Below, piece after piece: positions 56,193 through 64,000 of a stretch of DNA of 64,000 nt; position 1 is the stretch's first letter; each line of letters starts with the position of its first letter. Both the position numbers and the translations under genes were made by a program. The stretch lies in assembly GCA_022823305.1 (NCBI GenBank), contig JAJDXK010000018.1, positions 1 through 64,000 of the forward strand, in the 5' to 3' direction. This DNA is from Alphaproteobacteria bacterium. GTDB taxonomy: Bacteria; Pseudomonadota; Alphaproteobacteria; UBA828. The notes under the pieces were generated by a model. It did no database searches and was not told the origin of the DNA. It worked only from the letters and a program-made list of their open reading frames with translations.

Positions 56193-57050
56193 ATGACGGA
56201 GAGCCCTTCGCGTCCGCCAGCCGCGCACCCGGCACGCGCCGCGCTCGCAGCCCTGCGGCGTTGTCTCGTGATCGCGCTGTTCGCCGGCGTCCTGCTGGGC
56301 TGGGCCGCCGACGGTCGCGCCAGCGACGGCGACAGCGACCCCCTCGAGGGCTACAACCGGGTGATGTTCGAGATCAACCAGACCGTCGACGGGCTGCTGC
56401 TGAAGCCGGCGGCGGAGTTCTACGTCTTGGCGGTGCCGGAGGGGGTGCGCTTCCGCATTTCCAACGTTCTCGGCAATCTCGGCGAGCCGCTCAACCTCCT
56501 GAACAACCTGGCCCAGGGCAAGATGGAGCGGGCGGGAACGTCGTTCATGCGCTTCACCGTCAACTCGACGGTGGGCGTGGTCGGGATCTTCGACGTGGCC
56601 ACGGACTGGGGGCTGGAGCGGGCCCCGGAGGACTTCGGCCAGACGCTGGCGTCGTGGGGCGTGGGCGGCGAGCCCTACCTCGTGCTGCCGCTGCTGGGCC
56701 CGTCCAACCCCCGCGACGCGGTCGGCTTCGGGGTCGACTGGGTCGCAGACCCCGTGGGTCACCTCATGCCCGCCGAGGGCGGGGTCGCGCGCGGCGTCCT
56801 GAGCGGCGTCTCGCAGCGCGCCGAGCACATCGAGAATCTGGAAACGCTGGAAAGGACGTCGGTCGACTTCTATGCTGCGCTGCGCGAGCTATATAAGCAG
56901 TATCGCGAAAACGCGATCCGCGACGGTGCGGCGGGAGCCTCCCTGGAGGTGCCGGACTACGATTTCGACGAGGAGCTCGACGGGTACTACGACGAGGACC
57001 TCGATTCGTACCTCGACGAGGACCTGGAGAAGTACCTGGAAGAGAAGTGA
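56193..57050 (+). CDS. mlaA: MlaA (VacJ) family phospholipid transport protein
   Basis: The 285-residue outer-membrane-side component removes misplaced phospholipids. It has an N-terminal signal (CLVIALFAGVLLGWAADGRA) and the family core DPLEGYNRVMFEINQTVD, GEPLNLLNNLAQGK, EDFGQTLASWGVGGEPYLVL and GPSNPRDAVG. The usual lipobox Cys is absent at the cleavage site, so it is probably not lipidated. The C-terminus is a very acidic tail with repeated DEDL units. It is followed by mlaC. Confidence 0.9.
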   Translation: MTESPSRPPAAHPARAALAALRRCLVIALFAGVLLGWAADGRASDGDSDPLEGYNRVMFEINQTVDGLLLKPAAEFYVLAVPEGVRFRISNVLGNLGEPLNLLNNLAQGKMERAGTSFMRFTVNSTVGVVGIFDVATDWGLERAPEDFGQTLASWGVGGEPYLVLPLLGPSNPRDAVGFGVDWVADPVGHLMPAEGGVARGVLSGVSQRAEHIENLETLERTSVDFYAALRELYKQYRENAIRDGAAGASLEVPDYDFDEELDGYYDEDLDSYLDEDLEKYLEEK

Positions 57051-57104
57051 CCCGGGCAAGGGCCTGCGCGGACGCGCAGGCGACCCGGGCGGAGCAGACT
57101 TCGC

Positions 57105-57746
57105 ATGAGCATTCCCATCACCAGACGCGCGTTTGCGGCCGCCCTTGTCGCGGCCTTCCTTGTTGCCGCCATGGCGGGGCAGCGGGCGCAGGCGTCCGAA
57201 GACGACCCGGCATTCGTCTTTATCGAGGATGTGGGCGGCCAGGCGGTCGCCGTGCTCCGCGACAAGGCCAACTCCACCTTCGAGGAGCGCGAGGCCGCGT
57301 TCCGCGCGATCATGGTGAAGGGCTTCGACGTCCCCCTCGTCAGCCGCTTCGTCCTCGGCCGCCACTGGAAGGCGGCGACCGAGGAGCAGCGCAAGGCCTA
57401 CATGAACATCTTTCTCGACTTCATCGTGCGGGTGTATGCCAGCCGCTTCGATTCCTACGGCGGCGAGGAGTTCGTCGTGCGTTCGGTGATCGACGACGAG
57501 AGCGGCGACAAGATCGTGCGAACGCAGGTCCTGCGGCCCTCGGGCGGCCAGCCGGTCCACGTCGACTTCCGCGTGCGCGAGAGGAAGGAGAGGCTCAAGG
57601 TCATCGACGTGGTCGTGGAAGGCATCAGCATGCTGCACACCCACCGCGTCGAGTTCACCTCGGTCATCAACCGCAAGGGCCTCGACGGCCTGCTGGGCGA
57701 TCTCCAGGCGCGGCTCGACGCGCCGGTCGAGTCCGCTGCCGAATAG
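57105..57746 (+). CDS. mlaC: MlaC family phospholipid-binding protein
   Basis: The 213-residue periplasmic carrier has a Sec-type signal (RRAFAAALVAAFLVAAMAGQ) and the MlaC/Ttg2D body: FRAIMVKGFDVPLVSRFVLG, RKAYMNIFLDFIVRVYASRF and RERKERLKVIDVVVEGISML. It shuttles lipid between MlaA and the inner-membrane MlaFEDB complex, whose genes are not in this window. Confidence 0.9.
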   Translation: MSIPITRRAFAAALVAAFLVAAMAGQRAQASEDDPAFVFIEDVGGQAVAVLRDKANSTFEEREAAFRAIMVKGFDVPLVSRFVLGRHWKAATEEQRKAYMNIFLDFIVRVYASRFDSYGGEEFVVRSVIDDESGDKIVRTQVLRPSGGQPVHVDFRVRERKERLKVIDVVVEGISMLHTHRVEFTSVINRKGLDGLLGDLQARLDAPVESAAE

Positions 57747-57763
57747 GGAGTGAGAGGGTGACG

Positions 57764-57946
57764 ATGCGCATCGGCGGCGCCCGGCCGCTGTACCTCGCGC
57801 TTGCCGCCGTCACGCTGCTCGGGCTCGCGGCCTGTGGCGGCGAGCCGCTCCACCCCAGCAAGTGGAAGGACCCGCCGGACGAGATTCCGCCCGGCGAAGG
57901 CCTGCTCAGCGGGGAAGAGGGCGGGTGGACGATCTATCGGGACTAG
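57764..57946 (+). CDS. Small lipoprotein of unknown function (60 residues)
   Basis: A short hydrophobic signal ends in the lipobox LGLAACGG, so the mature protein is a lipid-anchored peptide of about 37 residues. It is rich in Pro, Gly and Glu and ends GGWTIYRD. ATG 57764 follows GAGAGGG; GTG 57758 is in frame. It lies 17 bases after mlaC and is probably co-transcribed with it. No family is recognised. Confidence 0.65.
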   Translation: MRIGGARPLYLALAAVTLLGLAACGGEPLHPSKWKDPPDEIPPGEGLLSGEEGGWTIYRD

Positions 57947-57998
57947 CCGCGGCTTTCGCGGCAGGGCGCGCATTCGGGACGGATCACGGGCGGAGTGA

Positions 57999-59081
57999 AT
58001 GATGCAGTTCGGCGTTCTCGTCACCTCGCAGCCCAACCTGGACCGGGAGCCCTACCCCCACCGAGACGTGCACGCGCGGGTCACGCGCGAGATCGTGGAG
58101 GCCGACCGGCTCGGCTACGACACCGCCTGGATCGCCGAGCACCACTTCTCCAACCAGTACGGTGTGCTGCCCGATCCCTTCGTCTATCTCGCCTACCTGG
58201 TGCCCAAGACCGAGCGTATCGGGCTCGGCACCGCGGTGATGACGCTGCCGCTGCACAACCCGGTGCGGATCGTCGAGAACGCCGCCTTCGTCGACGTGCT
58301 CAGCGGCGGGCGGCTCGCCCTCGGCCTCGGCTCCGGCTACCGGCCCTACGAGTACGAGGGCCTCGGGATCCCCTTCGACGCGCGACACGACATCCAGGAA
58401 GAGGCAATCCCGCTGATCCTCGACGCCTTCCACCAGCGCAGGGTGAGCCACGAGGGGACCCACTTCCAGAGCCGGATCGAGGGCGACTACGAGATCTTCC
58501 CGGTCAGCCTGCAGCAGCCGCACCCCCCCTTCTACATGGCGGCGGGCACCGATCGCTCGATCGGGATCGCGGCCCGTCACGGCTTCGGCCTGATGCTCTC
58601 CACCCTGCCCTCGTTCGAGACGCTCGCGGGGCAGATCGCCCTCTACCGGGAGCAGATGGCGCAGACGCCGGCCCCGTGGAACGCCAATCCCGCCTTCGGC
58701 TCCGTCAACATCGCCCGCTGGGTCTACGTCGCGGAAAGCGACGAGGCGGCCAGGCAGGAGAGCGCGCCCGGCATCGTCCGCCACCTCGAGGCGTTCCTCG
58801 GCAAGAAGACCGCGGGCTATCTCGGCCACGTCTCGGAGAAGGAGGGGGCTCGGGCCTTCGACTACGACGCGCTGCTCGAGACCACGCTCGTGCACGGCTC
58901 GCCGGAGACCGTGATCGCGCGCATCCGGGCGCTCCGCGCCGCGACCGGCCTCGACTCGCTGCTGCTCCACTACCCGCCCTATTATGGCGAGGCTAACCTC
59001 TTGAAGAGCCTGCGACTCTTTGCCGAGGAAGTGATTCCGGCCTTCCGCACCCCTGCCGGCAGCACCGAGGCGGCCGAATAG
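57999..59081 (+). CDS. LLM class flavin-dependent oxidoreductase
   Basis: The 360-residue luciferase-like monooxygenase fold is seen in MQFGVLVTSQP, DTAWIAEHHFSNQYGVLPDP and IGLGTAVMTLPLHNPVRIVE, with GRLALGLGSGYRPYEYEGL as the flavin-contact segment. It uses FMN or F420 with an unidentified substrate. Start ATG 57999 or 58002. Confidence 0.88.
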   Translation: MMQFGVLVTSQPNLDREPYPHRDVHARVTREIVEADRLGYDTAWIAEHHFSNQYGVLPDPFVYLAYLVPKTERIGLGTAVMTLPLHNPVRIVENAAFVDVLSGGRLALGLGSGYRPYEYEGLGIPFDARHDIQEEAIPLILDAFHQRRVSHEGTHFQSRIEGDYEIFPVSLQQPHPPFYMAAGTDRSIGIAARHGFGLMLSTLPSFETLAGQIALYREQMAQTPAPWNANPAFGSVNIARWVYVAESDEAARQESAPGIVRHLEAFLGKKTAGYLGHVSEKEGARAFDYDALLETTLVHGSPETVIARIRALRAATGLDSLLLHYPPYYGEANLLKSLRLFAEEVIPAFRTPAGSTEAAE

Positions 59082-59225
59082 CCCCTCCCGGTGCCGCGCA
59101 GCCCATGATTCTGGTGAGAATTGCGGGCCGATATGAAGATTCGGCTTAGATCGGACGCCCAGATTCGATACAATGTTGCTGACGGACCCTCCCGACCATC
59201 CTCGCCAGGGAACTTGCGCTAAACG

Positions 59226-59444
59226 ATGACGATGTCGCTCGCGCCTCAACGGCGGACAAAGTGGGATGCGCGGCGTGAAGCCGCCAGGAATGTGGATCGC
59301 GGACCGGGAATGATCTCCCTCTCCGACGAACTTGCCGAACTGGATCGCCTGGAGGCGCAGGAGAGCCAGCGCCAGTGCCTGCGCTGCGGTCGCCTCTTCG
59401 ACAGCGCGGGGCCGGGCAACCGGCTCTGCGGCTCGTGCCGGTAG
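59226..59444 (+). CDS. Small zinc-ribbon-like protein (72 residues)
   Basis: The product is basic at the N-terminus, then has a short helix (LSDELAELDRLEAQ) and a C-terminal Cys pair arrangement QCLRCGRLFDSAGPGNRLCGSC, with two CxxC knuckles 14 residues apart. This would bind one zinc ion. No ribosome site is strong. It lies 13 bases before the Fe-S oxidoreductase. Confidence 0.6.
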   Translation: MTMSLAPQRRTKWDARREAARNVDRGPGMISLSDELAELDRLEAQESQRQCLRCGRLFDSAGPGNRLCGSCR

Positions 59445-59457
59445 CGTCATCGCCGCG

Positions 59458-60816
59458 ATGGCAGACGAGGGTGCGCCCTTCCGCCACCCCATAGACTGGC
59501 GAAACCCCGAATTCTACGACCCGGCGGCGCTGGAGGCGGAGACGCGCCGCGTCTTCGACATCTGCCACACCTGCCGGCGCTGCTTCAATCTCTGCGATTC
59601 CTTTCCGCGCCTCTTCGACCTGGTCGACGACTCCGAGACCGGCGAGCTCGATTCCGTCGATTCCGCCGGCTTCAAGTCGGTCGCGGACGCCTGCACGCTC
59701 TGCGACATGTGCTTCATGACCATGTGCCCCTACACGCCGCCGCACGAGTGGAACGTCGACTTTCCCCACCTCATGCTGCGCCACCGCGCCGCCGACCGGC
59801 GTGCGGGCCGGCGCCACACCAGCGCGTCGCGACAGCTCTCGGAGACCGACCGCAACGGCAGGCTCGCCCGCCAGCTCGCGCCGCTCGCGAACTGGGGCTC
59901 GGCCCGGGGCAACCGCCTCACCCGGCCGCTGCTGCAGGCGGTGGCCGGCGTCCACAGGGAGGCGCCGCTGCCCCGCTACCACCGCCGCACCATGCTCGAC
60001 CGCGCGGCCAGGGGGGGACCGGCGGTCAACCGCCAGGCCCCGGCCAACGGGCGCAAGGCGGTGATCTACGCGACCTGCTTCGCCAACTACAACCAGCCCG
60101 AGGTGGGCGCCGCGGCGCGCGCGGTGCTGGCCCGGAACGGCGTCGAGACGGCGATCGTCTATCCCCGCTGCTGCGGCATGCCACAGCTCGAGGAGGGCGA
60201 TATCGAGCGCGTCGCCGAGGGCGCCCGACACACCGCGGCGGCGCTCGGCGAATGGATCGACAAGGGCTACGACGTGATCGCGTTGGTGGCGAGCTGCGCG
60301 CTGATGCTCAAGCTGGAGTGGCCGCTGATCCTGCCCGACGATCCCGCGGTCAAGCGGCTTTCCGCGCACAGCAGCGACATCTGCGAGTACGTCGTGTCCA
60401 TCGCCCGCGACGAGGGGCTGGCGCCGGGGCTCGCGCCGCTCGACGGCGCCGTCACGCTCCACCTGCCCTGCCACGAGCGGGCCCAGAACATCGGTCGCAA
60501 GTCCGCCGACATGCTGGCGCTGGTGCCTGATACCGAGGTCACGATCCTCGAGCGCTGCTCCGGCCACGGCGGCTCGATCGGCGTCACCAGGGACTTCCAC
60601 GAGACCGCGCTCAAGCTGGGCCGGCCGACCGCGCGCCGCGCCCGCGAGGCCGCGAACCCCTATCTCGCCTCGGAATGCCCCCTCGCCGGCGCCCATATCG
60701 TGAACGGCATCGCCCGCCAGGCGGCCAAGGACGGCGAGCCTGCGGCCGGCGCGCCCGCCGCCGGCCGCGCCCATCACCCGATCGAGCTGCTGGCGCTCGC
60801 CTACGGCCTGGCGTGA
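59458..60816 (+). CDS. Heterodisulfide-reductase-like Fe-S oxidoreductase (GlpC-like)
   Basis: The 452-residue protein has two 4Fe-4S motifs near the N-terminus: CHTCRRCFNLCDSFP and CTLCDMCFMTMCPY. The C-terminal half carries CCG-type domains: YPRCCGMPQLEEGD, HLPCHERAQNIG, and a variant ERCSGHGG where the canonical pair of Cys is reduced to one. Such proteins pass electrons in short redox chains. A DUF3501 gene follows 13 bases later, a common pairing; the rubrerythrin gene that often accompanies them is not present here. Confidence 0.85.
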   Translation: MADEGAPFRHPIDWRNPEFYDPAALEAETRRVFDICHTCRRCFNLCDSFPRLFDLVDDSETGELDSVDSAGFKSVADACTLCDMCFMTMCPYTPPHEWNVDFPHLMLRHRAADRRAGRRHTSASRQLSETDRNGRLARQLAPLANWGSARGNRLTRPLLQAVAGVHREAPLPRYHRRTMLDRAARGGPAVNRQAPANGRKAVIYATCFANYNQPEVGAAARAVLARNGVETAIVYPRCCGMPQLEEGDIERVAEGARHTAAALGEWIDKGYDVIALVASCALMLKLEWPLILPDDPAVKRLSAHSSDICEYVVSIARDEGLAPGLAPLDGAVTLHLPCHERAQNIGRKSADMLALVPDTEVTILERCSGHGGSIGVTRDFHETALKLGRPTARRAREAANPYLASECPLAGAHIVNGIARQAAKDGEPAAGAPAAGRAHHPIELLALAYGLA

Positions 60817-60829
60817 GACGGGTCCGGCC

Positions 60830-61429
60830 ATGACGAACGCGCCGCGCCGCGCGCTCAGCCGCGCCGACATCATGGACATGGCGGACTACGCCAGGGTGCG
60901 GGCGGAGAAGCGTGCCGCCATCACGGCGCTGAAGCGCCACCGCCGGCTCGCCGTCGGCCCCTTCGCCACCTTCCACTTCGAGTGCTTCGAGACGATGTGG
61001 ATGCAGGTGCACGAGATGCTCCACATCGAGCAGGGCGGCGAGGAGCAGATCGCGGGCGAGCTCGAGGCCTACAACCCGTTGATCCCGCCGGGCGACGCGT
61101 TGATCGCGACGCTCATGCTGGAGATCGACGACCCCGTGCGCCGCGAGCGCGCGCTCTACCGACTGGCCGGCATCGAGGAGAGCGTCCGCATGGAGGTGGG
61201 CGGGGCGGCCGTCGCTGCGGAGCCGATCGAGGACGAGGTCGCGCGCACGAGCGAGGACGGCAAGACCTCCTCGATCCACTTCCTGCGCTTCCCCTTCGCG
61301 CCGGCCGAGGCGGACCGCATTCGCACGGCGGGCACCCGCGTGCTGCTCGGCATTGAGCACCCGGCCTACGGCCACCTCGCCGTCATGCCGGAGGAGACCC
61401 GCGCCGCGCTCGCAGAGGACCTGGACTGA
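60830..61429 (+). CDS. DUF3501 family protein
   Basis: The 199-residue protein has the DUF3501 pattern: a Lys/Arg-rich helix near VRAEKRAAITALKRHRRLAV, then GPFATFHFECFETMWMQVHE, and YNPLIPPGDALIATLMLEID. It probably acts with the preceding Fe-S oxidoreductase (context). No catalytic residues can be assigned. Confidence 0.85.
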   Translation: MTNAPRRALSRADIMDMADYARVRAEKRAAITALKRHRRLAVGPFATFHFECFETMWMQVHEMLHIEQGGEEQIAGELEAYNPLIPPGDALIATLMLEIDDPVRRERALYRLAGIEESVRMEVGGAAVAAEPIEDEVARTSEDGKTSSIHFLRFPFAPAEADRIRTAGTRVLLGIEHPAYGHLAVMPEETRAALAEDLD

Positions 61430-61436
61430 GGTGACC

Positions 61437-61979
61437 TCAGGGCGCCGGGACCACGGCGCCCCAGATGGCGCTGTCGCGCACCCAGCCCTCCTCGCCGGCG
61501 AGCGCGACGCGGCACCAGCGGCCCTCGCAGCCCTTGAGGTCGGCGATGACGCCGGGCTCGGCCCGGAGCACCGCCGCGGCGTCCGACGACGGCTCCTCGA
61601 AGACGGTCTGCACCTCGTCCACGATGAGCGCGGTGCGCGCGGTCGAGAGCAGAGAGCGGTGCATCCAGCCCTTGGTGCCCTCGTGGTCCTGCACCCAGCG
61701 CCACTGGTCGAAGTGCGCGACCACCAGCAGCGGCAGGCCCGGGCGCCTGTAGACCCAGTCGATGGGATAGCGTCGCCCGGGGCCGACCCGGAGGTTGGCA
61801 ACCTCGGCCTTGAGCGAGACGAAGCGGGTGCCCTCCTGCGCCTGCACCGGCGGCGCATCGGCCGCGGTGAGCGTGACCAGAACGGCCGCGAGCGCCGCGG
61901 CGACGGAGAGACCGACCCACAGGCGGGGGCCGCGTCCCGGCGGGCGGTACCGGCGGTGGCGGTATCGATTTCCGGTCAT
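61437..61979 (-). CDS. Exported SH3-domain protein
   Basis: After a basic start and one hydrophobic segment (GLSVAAALAAVLVTLTAADA) comes a bacterial SH3 region: VANLRVGPGRRYPIDWVYRR and GTKGWMHRSLL, then a second SH3-like half (ADLKGCEGRWCRVALAGEEG) ending GWVRDSAIWG. Such domains bind peptidoglycan or peptides in the periplasm. ATG 61979 is used; ATG 62018 is an in-frame alternative. It is divergent from the dehydrogenase gene. Confidence 0.8.
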   Translation of the reverse strand: MTGNRYRHRRYRPPGRGPRLWVGLSVAAALAAVLVTLTAADAPPVQAQEGTRFVSLKAEVANLRVGPGRRYPIDWVYRRPGLPLLVVAHFDQWRWVQDHEGTKGWMHRSLLSTARTALIVDEVQTVFEEPSSDAAAVLRAEPGVIADLKGCEGRWCRVALAGEEGWVRDSAIWGAVVPAP

Positions 61980-62086
61980 GACGGGCACCCGTGCCCGCCG
62001 GGCAGATTGAGTCGCCATGGGGCGTTTGCTAAACAGGCTGCCGATTGCGGTCGGATCGAGCCCGCCGAGCCGCGCGCGGAGGGTCG

Positions 62087-63076
62087 ATGAGACCTGGCAG
62101 AAAGCTCAAGGTGGTCGTGACGCGGCGTCTCCCCCGGGAGATCGAGGCGCGCATGATGGAGCTTTTCGACACCCGACTCAATGAGGATGATCGGCCGCTG
62201 GAGCGCGAGGCGATGGAGCGCGCGGTGGCGGAGGCCGACGTGCTGGTGCCGACGGTCACCGACACCATCGACGGCGCCCTCCTCGCCCACGCCGGCCCCG
62301 ACCTCAAGCTGATCGCGAGCTTCGGCACCGGCGTCGATCACATCGACCTCGCCGCGGCGCAGGAACGCGGCATCCTGGTCACCAACACGCCGGGCGTGCT
62401 GACCTAGGACACGGCCGACATGACCATGGCGCTCATCCTCGCGGTGCCGCGCCGGCTCTCCGAGGGCGAGCGGCTGCTGCGCGGCGGCGACTGGCAGGGC
62501 TGGGCGCCGACCACGATGCTGGGCCACCGCATCTGGGGCAAGCGCCTCGGCATCATCGGCATGGGACGCATCGGCCAGGCCGTGGCGCGCAGGGCGCGGG
62601 GCTTCGGCCTCTCCATCCACTACCACAACCGCAACCGGGTGGACGAGGAGACCGAGCACGAGCTCGAGGCGACCTGGTGGCAGAGCCTGGACCAGATGCT
62701 GGCACATATGGATTTCGTCTCGATTCACTGCCCCAGCACGCCTGCGACCTATCACCTGCTCTCGGCCCGCCGGCTCGGGCTGTTGCGCCCGCAAGCCTAC
62801 GTCATCAACACCTCGCGCGGCCATGCGATCGACGAGGCGGCGCTGGTGCGCCTGCTCGACGCCGGACGCATCGCGGGCGCAGGGCTGGACGTGTACGAGA
62901 ACGAGCCCCTGGTCACGCCGAAGCTGCTCACCCTCGACAACGTGGTGGCATTGCCCCACATCGGCTCGGCCACGATCGAAGGGCGCCGCGACATGGGCGA
63001 GAAGGTGCTGATCAACATCCAGACCTTCGCCGACGGGCACAACCCGCCGGATCGCGTGATCGATCCGGCGAGCTGA
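62087..63076 (+). pseudogene. D-isomer-specific 2-hydroxyacid dehydrogenase interrupted by an amber codon
   Basis: The frame from ATG 62087 encodes VVVTRRLPREIEARMMELFD and SFGTGVDHIDLAAAQERGIL, reaches TNTPGVLT, then TAG at 62405-62407, and continues in the same frame with DTADMTMALILAVPRR through GIIGMGRIGQAVARRA (NAD site), NTSRGHAIDE (substrate Arg) and LPHIGSAT (catalytic His) to TGA 63076. Relatives have Glu at the stop position (T-E-D-T-A-D), so one GAG-to-TAG change explains it. It is a fresh pseudogene, or a base-call error; otherwise full length (329 residues). Confidence 0.8.
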
Positions 63077-63101
63077 GAGGGCTTCGGGCCGGGAGAGCGC
63101 G

Positions 63102-63854
63102 ATGATGCTTGCGGAGAAGGCGGCGATCGTGACCGGCGGCGGCTCGGGCATCGGCCGCGCCACGGTGCAGGCGCTGGCCGCCGAAGGGGCGGCGGTTCTG
63201 GTCACCGACATCGACGAGGCCGGCGGCGAAGAGGCCGCGGCGGCGGTCCGCGAGGCGGGCGGCAGGGCGGCCTTCATGCGCGTCGACGTGGCCGAGGAGG
63301 ACCGGGTGACGGCCATGGTCGAGCGCGCCCTGAGCGACTTCGGCCGCCTCGACCTCGCCTACAACAACGCCGGGATCGAAGGCCCGCAGGCGCTGCTGGC
63401 GGAGCAGGACATGGCCGACGTGCAGCACGTCTTCGACGTCATGATCGAGGGCGTCTACCTCTGCATGCAGGCGGAGATCCCGGCGATGCTGGAATCGGGC
63501 GGCGGCTCGATCGTGAACGCGGGCTCCATGTGGGGGCTCGCGGCCTACCCGCGCTGGTCGCCCTACATGACCGCGAAGCACGCGGTCTCGGGCATGACCC
63601 GGGCCGCCGCCCTCGACTACGCCAAGGACAACATCCGGGTGAATGCCGTGGCGCCGGGGCCGATCCTGACGCCGCTGCTGCTGCGCGGCTGGGACAACGA
63701 CCCCAGCAACGCATCCGGGCGCGTGCCGATGGGCCGGATCGGCCGGCCCGAGGAGGTCGCGGACGCCGTGGTCTGGCTGCTCTCCGACAAGGCGAGCTTC
63801 ATCACCGGCCACGTGCTTCCGGTGGACGGCGGCATGCTGGCGGAGAAGGGCTGA
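63102..63854 (+). CDS. SDR family oxidoreductase
   Basis: The 250-residue classical short-chain dehydrogenase has AIVTGGGSGIGRATVQALAA (TGxxxGxG cofactor loop), an Asp (VTDID) favouring NAD, NNAG, the active-site Ser in GGSIVNAGSMWG and the YMTAKHA (YxxxK) motif. No exact substrate. ATG-ATG at 63102. It ends six bases before the convergent TrkH gene. Confidence 0.9.
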   Translation: MMLAEKAAIVTGGGSGIGRATVQALAAEGAAVLVTDIDEAGGEEAAAAVREAGGRAAFMRVDVAEEDRVTAMVERALSDFGRLDLAYNNAGIEGPQALLAEQDMADVQHVFDVMIEGVYLCMQAEIPAMLESGGGSIVNAGSMWGLAAYPRWSPYMTAKHAVSGMTRAAALDYAKDNIRVNAVAPGPILTPLLLRGWDNDPSNASGRVPMGRIGRPEEVADAVVWLLSDKASFITGHVLPVDGGMLAEKG

Positions 63855-63860
63855 GCCGCC

Positions 63861-64000
63861 TCAGTCCCGCCAGAAGCGGGGAACGAAGAGCACCAGCACG
63901 GTGAAGAGCTCGAGCCGGCCGAGCAGCATGGCGGCAGAGAGCAGCCACTTGGCCGGCTCCGGCAGGGGCTGGAAGGAGCCGGCGGGGCCGATGATCGGGC
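63861..64000 (-). CDS. TrkH family potassium transporter, C-terminal end
   Basis: The minus-strand frame enters at the right edge and ends at TGA 63861-63863. It encodes PIIGPAGSFQPLPEPAKWLL and MLLGRLELFTVLVLFVPRFW, then RD. The MLLGRLEL..VLVLF segment is the conserved final membrane helix of Trk/Ktr potassium uptake permeases. The remainder lies outside the window. Confidence 0.8.
   Translation of the reverse strand, partial: PIIGPAGSFQPLPEPAKWLLSAAMLLGRLELFTVLVLFVPRFWRD

Overview
The window is about 70% GC (estimated by eye) and carries the complete division and cell-wall (dcw) cluster in the usual proteobacterial order, an RNase P RNA, Mla-type lipid transport genes, RutR-like TetR regulators and many ABC importers. 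This suggests an alphaproteobacterium of the Rhodospirillales or a related order. No rRNA or tRNA genes were seen, and the genus cannot be named from sequence alone.

Layout. (1) 0-26 kb, accessory metabolism and rearrangement. After broken gene ends (GFA family, class III aminotransferase), a three-gene cassette (uracil-DNA-glycosylase-like protein, GMC flavin oxidoreductase, NIPSNAP protein) occurs twice as exactly collinear 2,933-bp inverted copies, at 992-3924 (minus) and 11474-14406 (plus). Between them lie a spermidine/putrescine-type ABC importer, a nucleoside deaminase, a VOC protein, two RutR-like TetR paralogues, a HEPN-protein remnant and an integrase remnant. After the second cassette come a BMP-type (nucleoside-type) ABC importer, an IS5-family tail and a full-catalytic-domain integrase lacking most of its arm-binding domain. 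An orphan LivM permease, a phosphopantetheinyl transferase with a methyltransferase, a LysR regulator and an MDR dehydrogenase follow. Deaminase, BMP importer, UDG-like protein and RutR-like regulators together suggest nucleobase-related metabolism (inference).

(2) 26.3-31.06 kb, a low-GC island. A DUF4062 gene is split by a 3.4-kb IS1-family transposon (26974-30371) with perfect 34-bp terminal inverted repeats and an 8-bp target duplication. Removing the transposon and one copy of the duplication restores a single reading frame of 438 codons. The transposon carries a transposase, a SLATT-like two-helix membrane protein, several small unknown genes and a structured intergenic segment. This is the most unusual part of the window.

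(3) 31-50.8 kb, the dcw cluster on the minus strand: mraZ-rsmH-ftsL-ftsI-murE-murF-mraY-murD-ftsW-murG-murC-murB-ddl-ftsQ-ftsA-ftsZ-lpxC. Most junctions are 4-base start/stop overlaps. Four TGG-core repeats in exact 10-bp phase, matching the MraZ box, lie upstream of mraZ.

(4) 50.9-64 kb, housekeeping. rnpB, an AmpD-like amidase, an EamA transporter and a DjlA-like co-chaperone are on the minus strand. An EF-G-like GTPase, mlaA, mlaC, a small lipoprotein, an LLM flavoprotein, a small zinc-ribbon protein, an Fe-S oxidoreductase and a DUF3501 protein are on the plus strand. Then come an SH3-domain protein, a 2-hydroxyacid dehydrogenase interrupted by one amber codon, an SDR and the C-terminus of a TrkH-type potassium transporter.
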